DNA of 34,833 bases from Halanaerobium kushneri (GTDB lineage Bacteria; Bacillota; Halanaerobiia; Halanaerobiales; Halanaerobiaceae), in NCBI RefSeq assembly GCF_900156285.1, contig NZ_FTNC01000025.1:1-34833 (forward strand), written 5' to 3'. The position numbers and the translations under genes were made by a program. The stretch's first letter is position 1. Each line of letters starts with the position of its first letter. Below, piece after piece: positions 22,581-31,720 of this stretch. A model generated the notes under the pieces. That model did not search any database. It was not told the origin of the DNA and saw nothing but the letters and a program-made list of their open reading frames with translations.

Positions 22581-23948
22581 ATGGCAGATCTTTTAAGTAT
22601 TATTCTGGCTGCTGGCAAAGGAACCAGAATGAAATCTGATAAAATCAAGGTATTACATCCAGTTGCAGGCAAGGCGATTATCAAGCATGTTTTAAATACT
22701 CTGGATGGTTTAAATAGTAAAATTGTTAATGTGATTGGTCATCAAAAAGAAGTGGTTCAATCTGAACTTGAAGATTTAGATAAATATAAATGGGATTTAA
22801 ATTATGTTATTCAGTCTGAACAGTTGGGTACCGGTCATGCTGTAAAACAGGCGGAGAGTTATTTTGCAGATTATGATGGTCCGGTGTTGATTCTTTATGG
22901 AGATACCCCCTTACTAAGAAAAAAAACTATCAAAGAATTTGTTAAAAAACATCAGCAGAGTAATTCTGATCTAACAGTTATGACAGCTATCTTTGATGAA
23001 CCTGAAGGCTATGGAAGAATTGTTAAAGATGAAGAGGGTAATTTAACTGCAATAGTGGAAGAAAAAGATGCTGATGTAGAAACCAGACGAATAAAGGAGA
23101 TCAACAGTGGTGTAAACTGTATAGATAGTTCTCTGCTCAGAGATTTTATGGAAAATATGAATAATGATAATGCACAGCAGGAATATTATCTAACTGACAT
23201 TATAGAATTTGCTGTAAATAAAGATAAAAAGATAAATACATATATTGTTCAGGATTCTGATGAAATTATAGGGATTAATACCCGCAAACAGCAGGCGGAA
23301 GCAGAAAAAATTTTGAGAAAAAGAATTATTGATCAACATCTGGCTAATGGTGTGACTATTATTGATCCAGATACTACATATATAGATGCTGAGGTAGAGA
23401 TTGAGCAGGATGTTACAATTTATCCTTTCAATTATCTGGAAGGGAAAACTAAAATTTCTCAAAATACAATTATCAATCCAAATTGCAAATTAAAGGATGC
23501 AGCCATTGGAAAAAATGTTGAAATACTTTCAAATACTATTATAAAGGAAAGTAAAGTTGGATCTGGAACTAATGTTGGTCCTTTTGCCTATTTAAGACCC
23601 GGTTCCACAGTGGAAGACAACTGTAAAATTGGTGATTTTGTAGAACTTAAAAAAACAACAGTTAAAAGTGGAGCTAAGGTGCCCCATTTGTGTTATGCTG
23701 GAGATGCCGAAATTGGTGAGAGAACTAATATAGGTGCCGGTACAATATTTGCTAATTATGATGGAAAAAATAAGTTTAAAACTGAAATTGGCAGTGATGT
23801 TTTTATTGGTAGTGATTCTATTTTGATCGCTCCTCTAAAAATTGGAGATAATGCCAAAACAGCTGCAGGGTCAGTAGTTACTAAAAATGTTAAATCTGGT
23901 GATACCGTAATGGGAGTTCCGGCTCGGATTTATAATCCAGACAAATAA
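22581..23948 (+). CDS. glmU: Bifunctional UDP-N-acetylglucosamine pyrophosphorylase/glucosamine-1-phosphate acetyltransferase
   Basis: This 455-residue enzyme makes UDP-GlcNAc for peptidoglycan. The N-terminal uridyltransferase domain (1 to about 228) has LAAGKGTRMKSDKIKVLHPVAGK and the sugar-nucleotide contacts YGDTPLL and EINSGVNC. The C-terminal left-handed beta-helix domain (about 250-455) carries hexapeptide repeats, then LRPGSTVEDNCKIGDFVELKK, HLCYAGDAEIGERTNIGAGT and NYDGKNKFKTEIG, which form the acetyltransferase site. It has a strong promoter and precedes prs by 41 bases, the same pair as in Bacillus (gcaD-prs). Confidence 0.96.
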   Translation: MADLLSIILAAGKGTRMKSDKIKVLHPVAGKAIIKHVLNTLDGLNSKIVNVIGHQKEVVQSELEDLDKYKWDLNYVIQSEQLGTGHAVKQAESYFADYDGPVLILYGDTPLLRKKTIKEFVKKHQQSNSDLTVMTAIFDEPEGYGRIVKDEEGNLTAIVEEKDADVETRRIKEINSGVNCIDSSLLRDFMENMNNDNAQQEYYLTDIIEFAVNKDKKINTYIVQDSDEIIGINTRKQQAEAEKILRKRIIDQHLANGVTIIDPDTTYIDAEVEIEQDVTIYPFNYLEGKTKISQNTIINPNCKLKDAAIGKNVEILSNTIIKESKVGSGTNVGPFAYLRPGSTVEDNCKIGDFVELKKTTVKSGAKVPHLCYAGDAEIGERTNIGAGTIFANYDGKNKFKTEIGSDVFIGSDSILIAPLKIGDNAKTAAGSVVTKNVKSGDTVMGVPARIYNPDK

Positions 23949-23989
23949 GCTGATTATTAAATAAAAGAAATAAGCCAGGAGGTCAAAAA

Positions 23990-24931
23990 ATGTCCAGTTA
24001 TAGTGAACAATTGAAAATATTTGCAGGTAACTCGCATCCTGAATTAGCCCAGGATCTCTGTGATTATCTGGGGACAGAATTGGTTAATGCGGATGTAACA
24101 AGATTTAAAGATGGTGAAATCGGTGTTCGTACTTACGAAACTGTAAGAGGTGCTGACGTTTTTGTTGTTCAGCCGACATCACCTCCTGTTAATGAAAATT
24201 TGATGGAACTGCTGGTTATTATTGATGCCTTAAGGAGAGCTTCTGCAAGGAGAATAACTGCGGTGATACCATATTATGGTTATGCTCGCCAGGACAGGAA
24301 AGCTAGACCCAGAGATCCAATTACTTCTAAATTGGTAGCCAATTTGTTAACTCAGGCAGGTGCTAGAAGAGTACTTTCTATTGATTTTCATGCACCTCAG
24401 ATTCAGGGCTTTTTTGATATACCTGTTGATCATCTGTATGCATCACCGATTATGGTTGATTACTTTAAGGATTTTGATCGGTCTGATTTGATTGCTGTTG
24501 CTCCTGATGTTGGGTCAGTAAAAAGAGTTCGCTCATTTGCTGAAAGTTTAAATATTCCAATGGCAATCATTGATAAAAGAAGGCCTAAACCAAATGTAGC
24601 AGAGGTTATGAATATTATTGGAGAAGTCGATGGTAAAAATGTTATACTCTTTGATGATATTATTGATACTGCAGGTACAATAACTGCTGCAGCTGAAGTA
24701 CTCAAAGATAAAGGTGCTAAAGAAGTATATGCCTGTGGCACTCACGCATTATTTTCAGGGCCGGCTATTGAGCGCCTTAAAAATGCACCAATAACTAAAA
24801 TAATTGTTACCAATACAATAGCTCAAAAAGATTATGATCTTGATAATTTAGAAGTGCTTTCGGTCGCTCCCCTGGTTGGAGAGGCTATTGATCGTATTTT
24901 TAAAGATTTATCTGTTAGTGTATTATTTTAA
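23990..24931 (+). CDS. prs: Ribose-phosphate pyrophosphokinase (PRPP synthetase)
   Basis: This 313-residue class I enzyme forms PRPP from ribose-5-phosphate and ATP for nucleotide, histidine and tryptophan synthesis. Visible motifs are FAGNSHPELAQDL, FKDGEIGVR, PYYGYARQDRKARPRDPIT with the catalytic loop, IDFHAPQIQGFF, and the PRPP-binding loop VILFDDIIDTAGT. One small difference is DVGS in the DVGG loop (VAPDVGSVKRVRSFA). The RBS AGGAGG sits just before ATG 23990. Probably transcribed with glmU; a short GCTCA/TGAGC hairpin at about 24952-24964 may weakly end the message. Confidence 0.96.
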   Translation: MSSYSEQLKIFAGNSHPELAQDLCDYLGTELVNADVTRFKDGEIGVRTYETVRGADVFVVQPTSPPVNENLMELLVIIDALRRASARRITAVIPYYGYARQDRKARPRDPITSKLVANLLTQAGARRVLSIDFHAPQIQGFFDIPVDHLYASPIMVDYFKDFDRSDLIAVAPDVGSVKRVRSFAESLNIPMAIIDKRRPKPNVAEVMNIIGEVDGKNVILFDDIIDTAGTITAAAEVLKDKGAKEVYACGTHALFSGPAIERLKNAPITKIIVTNTIAQKDYDLDNLEVLSVAPLVGEAIDRIFKDLSVSVLF

Positions 24932-24949
24932 ATAATTTTTCTAAAACAC

Positions 24950-24978
24950 TTGCTCAAACTGAGCTTTGATGTTATAAT
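24950..24978 (+). promoter_or_regulatory. Promoter of rplY (ctc)
   Basis: TTGCTC (24950-24955), a 17-base spacer ending in TGT, then TATAAT (24973-24978). A small hairpin GCTCA-AAC-TGAGC overlaps the -35 box. No SigB-type GTTT/GGG(A/T)A promoter, known for Bacillus ctc, is evident. Confidence 0.75.
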
Positions 24979-25067
24979 AAAATTTGTTATGTCTTATTTA
25001 ACGCAGACCTGCCAGTATTAGCAAATAATCTGGCTTAAAATTTAATTTATGCAAGGAGAGGATAGTC

Positions 25068-25742
25068 ATGGAGAGACATTCTATTGAAGCTGAACTAAGG
25101 ACTGAAACTGGAAAGGGAGTAGCCCGTAAAATAAGAAGAAACGGACTTATTCCTGGTGTTGTTTATGGAAGAGGAAATGAACCAAGATCTATTAAAGTAG
25201 ATCCACTGGATATTGAAAAGCTTCTCCATTCTAATGCTATCTTTGATCTGACTTTTGTCGGAGAAGATGGAGGAGAAGATGAAGCAGTTGTAATCATTAA
25301 AGATTATCAGAAAGATGTTATTAAACAGAATCTGATGCATGTTGATTTTCAGTTTATTTCTATGGACGAAAAAATTACTGTTTCTGTACCAATGCATTTA
25401 GAAGGAGATGCTGTTGGTGTTCGTGACGGGGGAGTATTACAGCAGCTCTTGCGCGAAATTGAAATTGATGCATTACCGGCTGAAATCCCAGAAGAAATTA
25501 CTATTGATATTTCTGAACTTGAGGTTGGACAGTCTTTATCTGTTGCTGATCTGGATCTTCCTGAAGGGATTGACCTTGTAACTGACAGTGACGAAGTTAT
25601 TGTAACTGTTGTTACTCCTACCGAACTTGTCGAAGAAGAGGTAGAAGAGGAAGAGGAAGAATTCTTAGAGCCAGAAGTTATTGGCGAAGAAGAGGAAGAA
25701 GAAGGCGAAGAAGCAGAAGAAGAGGAAGAGCCACAGGAATAA
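25068..25742 (+). CDS. rplY: 50S ribosomal protein L25 (TL5/Ctc type) with long acidic tail
   Basis: This 224-residue protein has the 5S rRNA-binding L25 domain first (about 1-90; RTETGKGVARKIRRNGLIPGVVYG). The TL5 beta domain follows (about 95-185; VPMHLEGDAVGVRDGGVLQQLLREIEIDALP). The last 38 residues or so are almost entirely Glu with a few Gly, Ala and Pro. The DNA of this tail is a GAA/GAG-rich tract. Acidic tails are frequent in this subfamily but this one is long, and would suit a salt-adapted ribosome. It has its own promoter and precedes pth as in Bacillus. Confidence 0.93.
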   Translation: MERHSIEAELRTETGKGVARKIRRNGLIPGVVYGRGNEPRSIKVDPLDIEKLLHSNAIFDLTFVGEDGGEDEAVVIIKDYQKDVIKQNLMHVDFQFISMDEKITVSVPMHLEGDAVGVRDGGVLQQLLREIEIDALPAEIPEEITIDISELEVGQSLSVADLDLPEGIDLVTDSDEVIVTVVTPTELVEEEVEEEEEEFLEPEVIGEEEEEEGEEAEEEEEPQE

Positions 25743-25760
25743 TTTTAGCAAAGATATTGG

Positions 25761-25790
25761 GCGCGGCTTAATTAGCTGCGCTTCAATTTA
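25761..25790 (+). terminator. Weak hairpin terminator after rplY
   Basis: GCGCGGCT (25761-25768) pairs with AGCTGCGC (25774-25781), with one G-T wobble and a TAATT loop. The tail TTCAATTTATT is only moderately T-rich, so read-through into pth is likely. Confidence 0.5.
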
Positions 25791-25808
25791 TTAATGGAGG
25801 TTTGAAGT

Positions 25809-26366
25809 TTGAAAGTAATCACTGGTCTTGGAAACCCGGGTGAAAAATATGCTAGCACCAGACATAATATAGGATTTATGGTTATTTCAGAATTAGCAGC
25901 TAGATTTAAAGTTAATAGCAGTTATAAGTTTGATGGACTTGTAGGTGACTTTTTCTTTGGTGGAGAAAAAATTATACTTTTCCAGCCAATGAAATATATG
26001 AATAAAAGCGGTCAGCCAGTATATAAGCTGCTGGACTATTTTCAGATAGAGGCCGAAGATCTGCTGGTAATTCATGATGATTTAGATCTTGATTTAGGTA
26101 AGATTCGATTTAAACAAAATGGTGGTAGTGGTGGTCATAATGGAATCAAGTCAATTATTAACAGTCTGAAAACAGATGAATTTAAAAGATTAAAAATAGG
26201 TATTGGTAGACCGCCAGAAAATGTTCCAGTACCAGATTTTGTTTTGACAACTTTCACAGGAGAGGAAAAGGATATCTCCAAAAAAGTAGTTGCAGATGCT
26301 GCTTCAGCTGTTGAATTAATGTTAAAAGAAGATATAATGAAAGCAATGAATAAATATAATGGATAA
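25809..26366 (+). CDS. pth: Peptidyl-tRNA hydrolase
   Basis: This 185-residue enzyme releases peptides from prematurely dropped peptidyl-tRNA. Conserved pieces include GLGNPGEKYASTRHNIGF with the catalytic histidine, MKYMNKSG with the essential asparagine, VIHDDLDLDLGKIR with the aspartate, and GGSGGHNGIKSI. The start is TTG at 25809 with GGAGG eight bases upstream; no ATG or GTG lies closer. The gene follows rplY and precedes mfd, as in Bacillus. Confidence 0.95.
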   Translation: MKVITGLGNPGEKYASTRHNIGFMVISELAARFKVNSSYKFDGLVGDFFFGGEKIILFQPMKYMNKSGQPVYKLLDYFQIEAEDLLVIHDDLDLDLGKIRFKQNGGSGGHNGIKSIINSLKTDEFKRLKIGIGRPPENVPVPDFVLTTFTGEEKDISKKVVADAASAVELMLKEDIMKAMNKYNG

Positions 26367-26368
26367 CA

Positions 26369-26398
26369 AGCCCGTACATTTTATGTAGGGGCTATTTT
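26369..26398 (+). terminator. Probable terminator after pth
   Basis: AGCCC (26369-26373) pairs with GGGCT (26389-26393) and TACAT with ATGTA inside, with one internal G/G mismatch, followed by ATTTT. The T-run is short. Confidence 0.6.
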
Positions 26399-26406
26399 GC
26401 CATTTT

Positions 26407-26435
26407 TTATAGTTAAATGTATAAAAGTATATAAT
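26407..26435 (+). promoter_or_regulatory. Possible mfd promoter
   Basis: A perfect TATAAT (26430-26435) lies about 50 bases before the mfd ATG. The -35 at the right distance, TTATAG (26407-26412), is poor and there is no TGN, so confidence is limited. Confidence 0.4.
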
Positions 26436-26483
26436 TTAGAAAATATTGAGGTAAAGATTTTTTGTTTAAGGAGCAGTATTCAG

Positions 26484-29400
26484 ATGAATTTTAAAGATTT
26501 ATTATTGGAAAACCAAAAATTTAAAAAAATTGCGAAAAATATAAATAATTCTGCTCAATCTATAAGTGGTTTAAGCGGAAGTAGAATTTCTTATTTTGCT
26601 GTTAATTTTTTAAAAAAATCAGATAAAGACATAATTTTCTTTTTGCCAGATAATTATTATCTGCAGCAGATGCAGGAGGATTTAATCCGCTTGATCGGGA
26701 AAGACGAATTTTTAGTTTTTCCGGAAGAGGAAATACTGCCTCATGAGCAGTTGATGCCTGATTTAACAACAATGAGTGAGCGGACAAAAGTTTTGACAGA
26801 GCTGATCTTTTCAATTGATCAAAAGAAGAAAATTATTTTAACAACCCCGGCTGCTGTTTTTAAAAAACTACCGCCAAAAGACATTTATCAGCAAAAAAGT
26901 ATAAATATCAAAAATGGAAGTGAAATTAATATTGAGAAACTGCGGCAGCAGCTTTTTGCACTTGGTTACAAAAGGGAAGAAATGGTTGAAGCTCCAGGTC
27001 AATATAGTATTCGCGGTGGTATAATTGATGTGTTTACACTTTTAGATGAACAGCCTTTTAGAATTGAACTTTTTGGAGATGAAGTTGATTCGATTCGGAA
27101 AATTGATTTAACAGCTCAGCGTTCAAAAAAAGAAGTAGAACAAATTACAATTCCTCCTTTTGCCAATCTGGTGATTGATGAGAAAGTCATTAATAGAGCC
27201 TGTCCTAAGCTGGAAGCTGCTTATTCGGCAGCTGTCACAAGACTGGCAGAAAATGATTATCAAGAAGAGGCTTCTTACTTGAGGGATAAAGCTAAAAAAA
27301 TGCTGGAAGAATTAAAGGAAAAACATCGTTTTCCAGGTTTTGAGCAGTTTTTACCATTTTATTATGATCAGACTGCCAGCTTTTTTGATTATCTAGAAGA
27401 AAGTTTAATTTTCGCTGTTCGACCAAATAAAATTAAGCAGCTTACTCATGATTATTATCAGGAAATTACTGAAACACATACCAGACTTTTAGAACAAGGA
27501 ATGGTATTTCCCGAATATCTAAATAATTTTATTACTGATATTCAATTTGAAAATGAAATATCTAAAAATCGGGTAGTTGATATCAATTCAGAATTTGAGG
27601 ATCAAAAAGCCAAAGAAAATGATATTCACTTTAAAACATCATCGTTAGAACCTTTTCACGGTCAATTGGAATTATTTAGTGAAAAAATAATTGAACTTTT
27701 GCAAAAAAAGTATCGGATTGCAATCACTTTAAATTCTGCCAGCAAAAAAAGAAGAGTAAAAATGTTTCTGGAAGAAAAGAATCTGCTTGTTGGTGATAAC
27801 TTTAATGAAAGCAGAATTGTTATTTTTCCTGATAGTTTAGCTGAGGGTTTTATTTTTAACGATATTAAGTTGGCTGTTTTTAGCGATAAAGAGGTTTTCG
27901 GAAATGAGCAAAAACGAAAAAGAAAAATTGGTGATTTTGAAGATGGTGTTGAAATTTCCAGTGTCAACGATTTAAAAGCTGGAGATTATGTTGTTCACGA
28001 AAATCATGGAATTGGTAAATATCTGGGTGTTAAAACTCTTGAAATTCAGGGCCAGCATAAAGATTATCTTGTGCTAAAATATGCAGGTGAAGATAAGCTT
28101 TATGTTCCAACAGAAAAAATAAATCTTGTTCAAAAATATATTGGCTCAGATGCTGGTAACCCGAAACTTTATAAATTAGGAAGTAGTGATTGGAAAAAGG
28201 TTAAAGAAAAGGTTCAAAAATCGGTTGAGGAAATGGCAGTTGGTTTGTTAGAACTTTATGCTGAACGAGAAACCCTTACTGGTTATCAATTTTCTGAAGA
28301 TGATGTCTGGCAGCAGGAATTTGAAGATTCTTTTCCTTTTGAAGAAACTCCTGATCAAAAAGAGGCAATTGAAGAAGTCAAAACTGATATGGAATCTGAA
28401 AAACCAATGGATAGATTATTATGTGGAGATGTTGGTTATGGAAAAACTGAAGTTGCTATTAGAGCTGCTTTTAAAGCAGCACTTGACAGTAAACAGACTG
28501 CAGTTTTAGTACCGACAACTATTCTGGCTCAACAGCACTATAATACTTTTACAGAAAGAATTGAGGATTTCCCTGTTCAGATCGGAATGTTAAGCAGATT
28601 TAGTACTGCTGCTGAACAGAAAAAGACATTAAAAAAATTAATTAAAGGCGAAATAGATATTTTAATTGGAACTCATCGACTTTTATCCAAAGATGTTATT
28701 TTTGATGATTTAGGCCTTTTGATTATTGATGAGGAACAGCGGTTTGGAGTTACTCATAAAGAAAAGTTGAAAGACTTAAAAAGAAATGTTGACGTATTAA
28801 CTCTGACTGCAACTCCAATCCCAAGAACTCTTCATATGGCATTAGTTGGAGTTCGTGATATGAGTTTGATAGAGACTCCACCTGAAAACAGGTATCCAAT
28901 TAGAACTTTTATTAAAGAATATAATAAAGAATTAATTGCCAGTGCTATACGAAGAGAGTTAGCTCGACAGGGACAGGTATATTTTGTTCATAATCGGGTT
29001 AAGGATATTGAAAAAACTGCTGGTAAACTGCAGAAATTAATGCCAGAAGCCAAAATTGCTGTTGCTCATGGTCAGATGAATGAAAAAAGACTGGAAAAGA
29101 TAATGTATGATTTTTATCATCAAAAATTTGATATTTTGGTTTGTACAACTATTATTGAAACCGGTCTGGATATTCCTAATGTAAATACAATTATAATTAA
29201 TCATGCTGATAAGATGGGTTTATCCCAACTTTATCAGCTTCGAGGTAGAGTTGGTCGTACAAATAGGATAGCTTATGCTTATTTGCTCTACGAAAGAGAT
29301 AGAATCTTACCTGAAGTCGCTGAAAAAAGGCTGGAGGCAATTAAAGAATTTTCTTCCCTGGGATCTGGTTTTAAAATTGCTATGCGTGATCTGGAAATCA

Positions 29401-29966
29401 GAGGAGCAGGTAACTTATTGGGACCTGAGCAAAGTGGGCATATTGCAGCTGTTGGATTTTCTTTATATACTAAATTATTAGAAGGAACAATTGAAGAACT
29501 TAAGGGTGAAAAAGATAAGAAGAAAATTGAAGTGGAGATTGATCTTAATTTAGATGCCTACATTCCAGATGATTATATTAAATATGAAGCTAGAAAAATT
29601 GAGATCTATAAAAAAATTAAATCTATCGAAAATGAAGCGGATGCTCTGGATACTATTGATGAACTGATTGATAGATTTGGGGAACCACCTGTAGAAGTAA
29701 TGCGCCTGGTTAATACAGCTCGCTTAAAATTCCTGGCAGCAGAACTAAATATCGATTTAATTAAAGAGGATAGTGGTAAAATAAAATGTCGATTTATTAG
29801 TTCGAAGCTTGTGGATGGTAGCCAGCTGGTGGAATTTAGTAAGATGTACAGAAGAAAAATAAAGATTAAATCAGCTAAGAAGCCACAGTTGTTAATTAAA
29901 ATTGACGATCCGGAAAATATAGATAAACAACTTTTAAAAATGTTAAAAGATCTCAAAAATATTTAA
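26484..29966 (+). CDS. mfd: Transcription-repair coupling factor Mfd
   Basis: This 1160-residue protein displaces stalled RNA polymerase and recruits UvrA. The N-terminal UvrB-like module includes FPEEEILPHEQLMPD and YSIRGGIIDVF. The RNA polymerase-interacting domain is recognisable by DYVVHENHGIGKYLG. The RecG-like translocase has Walker A GDVGYGKTE (648-656), the DEEQ box (749-752) and TATPIPRTLHMAL, then helicase C with TTIIETGLDIPN and QLRGRVGR. The C-terminal regulatory domain ends the protein. The ATG at 26484 with GGAG upstream gives a normal family length; a longer frame from 26397 would add 29 residues across the terminator and promoter region and is rejected. Confidence 0.96.
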   Translation: MNFKDLLLENQKFKKIAKNINNSAQSISGLSGSRISYFAVNFLKKSDKDIIFFLPDNYYLQQMQEDLIRLIGKDEFLVFPEEEILPHEQLMPDLTTMSERTKVLTELIFSIDQKKKIILTTPAAVFKKLPPKDIYQQKSINIKNGSEINIEKLRQQLFALGYKREEMVEAPGQYSIRGGIIDVFTLLDEQPFRIELFGDEVDSIRKIDLTAQRSKKEVEQITIPPFANLVIDEKVINRACPKLEAAYSAAVTRLAENDYQEEASYLRDKAKKMLEELKEKHRFPGFEQFLPFYYDQTASFFDYLEESLIFAVRPNKIKQLTHDYYQEITETHTRLLEQGMVFPEYLNNFITDIQFENEISKNRVVDINSEFEDQKAKENDIHFKTSSLEPFHGQLELFSEKIIELLQKKYRIAITLNSASKKRRVKMFLEEKNLLVGDNFNESRIVIFPDSLAEGFIFNDIKLAVFSDKEVFGNEQKRKRKIGDFEDGVEISSVNDLKAGDYVVHENHGIGKYLGVKTLEIQGQHKDYLVLKYAGEDKLYVPTEKINLVQKYIGSDAGNPKLYKLGSSDWKKVKEKVQKSVEEMAVGLLELYAERETLTGYQFSEDDVWQQEFEDSFPFEETPDQKEAIEEVKTDMESEKPMDRLLCGDVGYGKTEVAIRAAFKAALDSKQTAVLVPTTILAQQHYNTFTERIEDFPVQIGMLSRFSTAAEQKKTLKKLIKGEIDILIGTHRLLSKDVIFDDLGLLIIDEEQRFGVTHKEKLKDLKRNVDVLTLTATPIPRTLHMALVGVRDMSLIETPPENRYPIRTFIKEYNKELIASAIRRELARQGQVYFVHNRVKDIEKTAGKLQKLMPEAKIAVAHGQMNEKRLEKIMYDFYHQKFDILVCTTIIETGLDIPNVNTIIINHADKMGLSQLYQLRGRVGRTNRIAYAYLLYERDRILPEVAEKRLEAIKEFSSLGSGFKIAMRDLEIRGAGNLLGPEQSGHIAAVGFSLYTKLLEGTIEELKGEKDKKKIEVEIDLNLDAYIPDDYIKYEARKIEIYKKIKSIENEADALDTIDELIDRFGEPPVEVMRLVNTARLKFLAAELNIDLIKEDSGKIKCRFISSKLVDGSQLVEFSKMYRRKIKIKSAKKPQLLIKIDDPENIDKQLLKMLKDLKNI

Positions 29967-30022
29967 ACTTAATTGTTAAAACTAAGCAATTTAAAACAGG
30001 AAAATCTCAAAGGGTGGAAAAA

Positions 30023-31654
30023 ATGTCAGAAAATAATGAGCGAGGCAGTTTTATGAAAGGAGCAGCAATTCTAACGGCCGCCGGTCTGGCTGCCAGAGTA
30101 ATGGGTTTTGGTTACCGAGTGATCTTGACTAGAATAATTGGAGCAGAAGGAATGGGGCTTTATCAAATGGCCTATCCAATTTATACTGTTTTGCTGGTTG
30201 TTTCACGATCAGGTATTCCAGTAGCTCTGGCCAAATTGATTGCTGATAAAATAGCAGCCGAAAAGAATAGAGAAGCATATAAGATATTCAGGGTTGCCAG
30301 AAAAATGAGTTTTTTAGTTGGGCTGGTAGTTTCAATTATTATGGCACTATCTGCTAAGCCGCTAATTAATTTACTCTCCCTTGATCCGCGTTCCTACTAT
30401 GCAGTTCTCGCAATTTCCCCTGCTATTTTTGTAGTGTCTATAATGGCTTCTTATCGAGGGTTTTTTCAAGGGCTCCAGGATATGGTTCCAACTGCTAAAT
30501 CGCAGATTTTAGAACAGTTTATTCGAATGTTTACAATGATTGGATTGGTTGTGTTTTTGGTTCCCTATGGTTTGGATTATGCAGCTGCTGGTGCCAGTTT
30601 TGGAGCTGTAAGTGGTGCATCTGCTGGCCTGTTAATTTTATTATATATTTATGCTAAAAGGAAAGAAAATATATTTAGTTTTTTACAAGGGGGACATGAT
30701 TCAGTAGATCTCAGTACAAATAATGTAGTTAAAAGAATAGTTTCTTTAGGTGTTCCAATTACGCTGGGGGCTCTTGTCATGCCATTAATGAGTCTGGTTG
30801 ATCTGGTTTTTGTTCCCAACCGACTTCAGGCGGCTGGATATATGGTTAGAGAAGCAACAGCACTGTATGGAATGTTTGCTGCGGTTGCAATGCCTCTGGT
30901 TAACTTTCCCACGATTATTACCGTTTCTTTGTCAGCAAGCCTGGTTCCTTCTATTGCTGAGGCTTTTACACTTGGGAAATATAAACTTATCAACTATCGA
31001 ACCCAGACGGCTCTGCGGCTTACTGTTTTAATTTCATTGCCTGCAGCAGTTGGCCTTTTTTTACTGGCTGAACCGCTAACCGAAATTATTTTCGCAGAAC
31101 CCGGAGCAGCAGTTCCGCTTCGTTTTGTAGCCTGGGGAGTATTTTTTATCGCTCTACAGCAGACAAGCACCGGAATTTTGAATGGAATCGGTAAAACATC
31201 TATTCCTGCTCGAAATTTAATGATTGGAGCAGTTTTTAATGGAATTATTAATTATACTTTAACTGCCATCCCTGGCATTGGTATTCGTGGTGCAGCTCTA
31301 GGTACTACCATTGGTTTTGCAATCGCTGCTTTTTTAAATCTTTATTTTGTCAAAAAAGAAACTAGTTTTGTAATAAATAGTAAGACAATGATTTTAAAAC
31401 CATTGTTTTCAGTTTTATTGATGGGTGGGTTTGTTAAAATCTTTTATAATTTGCTTAAAAATTTAATGACAATAAATAACTTATCTTATGCCTATCAAAT
31501 ATCAACTTTTACGACTGTAGCGGCAGCTGCCTTATTCTATTTTGTTGTTTTATTATTACTGCGGGAAATAAAATATCAGGATTTATCCGTGATACCTATT
31601 TTTGGAGTCAGGCTGGCTAATTTATTAAAAAAACTTGGTTTTTTAAATGGTTAA
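30023..31654 (+). CDS. spoVB: SpoVB/MurJ-like polysaccharide flippase (MOP superfamily)
   Basis: This 543-residue membrane protein has about 14 hydrophobic helices. It matches the SpoVB/YabM group of lipid-linked oligosaccharide flippases, with GAAILTAAGLAARVMGFGYRVILTRIIGAEGMGLYQMA near the start, then SRSGIPVALAKLIA and ASYRGFFQGLQDM. SpoVB acts in spore cortex synthesis in Bacillus, while paralogues act on vegetative cell wall or exopolysaccharide; the role here is unresolved. ATG 30023 with AAAGGGTGG six bases upstream is preferred over a GTG at 30014. Following mfd and preceding mazG is the Bacillus order (yabM, yabN). Confidence 0.88.
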   Translation: MSENNERGSFMKGAAILTAAGLAARVMGFGYRVILTRIIGAEGMGLYQMAYPIYTVLLVVSRSGIPVALAKLIADKIAAEKNREAYKIFRVARKMSFLVGLVVSIIMALSAKPLINLLSLDPRSYYAVLAISPAIFVVSIMASYRGFFQGLQDMVPTAKSQILEQFIRMFTMIGLVVFLVPYGLDYAAAGASFGAVSGASAGLLILLYIYAKRKENIFSFLQGGHDSVDLSTNNVVKRIVSLGVPITLGALVMPLMSLVDLVFVPNRLQAAGYMVREATALYGMFAAVAMPLVNFPTIITVSLSASLVPSIAEAFTLGKYKLINYRTQTALRLTVLISLPAAVGLFLLAEPLTEIIFAEPGAAVPLRFVAWGVFFIALQQTSTGILNGIGKTSIPARNLMIGAVFNGIINYTLTAIPGIGIRGAALGTTIGFAIAAFLNLYFVKKETSFVINSKTMILKPLFSVLLMGGFVKIFYNLLKNLMTINNLSYAYQISTFTTVAAAALFYFVVLLLLREIKYQDLSVIPIFGVRLANLLKKLGFLNG

Positions 31655-31673
31655 TTTTCTTTTAATAATTGTA

Positions 31674-31682
31674 TGATATAAT
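31674..31682 (+). promoter_or_regulatory. Extended -10 promoter of mazG
   Basis: TGATATAAT at 31674-31682 is a perfect extended -10. The region 16-17 bases upstream (TTTTCT, 31655-31660) is only a weak -35. Transcription should start near 31689, leaving about 32 bases before the TTG start. Confidence 0.6.
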
Positions 31683-31720
31683 TTTACTGTAGTGACTGAA
31701 AATTTTGAGGGGGAAACACT

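Noticed and set aside
26397-26483. 29-codon N-terminal extension of mfd
   Set aside because: It begins in the pth terminator tail and crosses the only promoter-like -10. The ATG at 26484 has a ribosome binding site and gives normal length.
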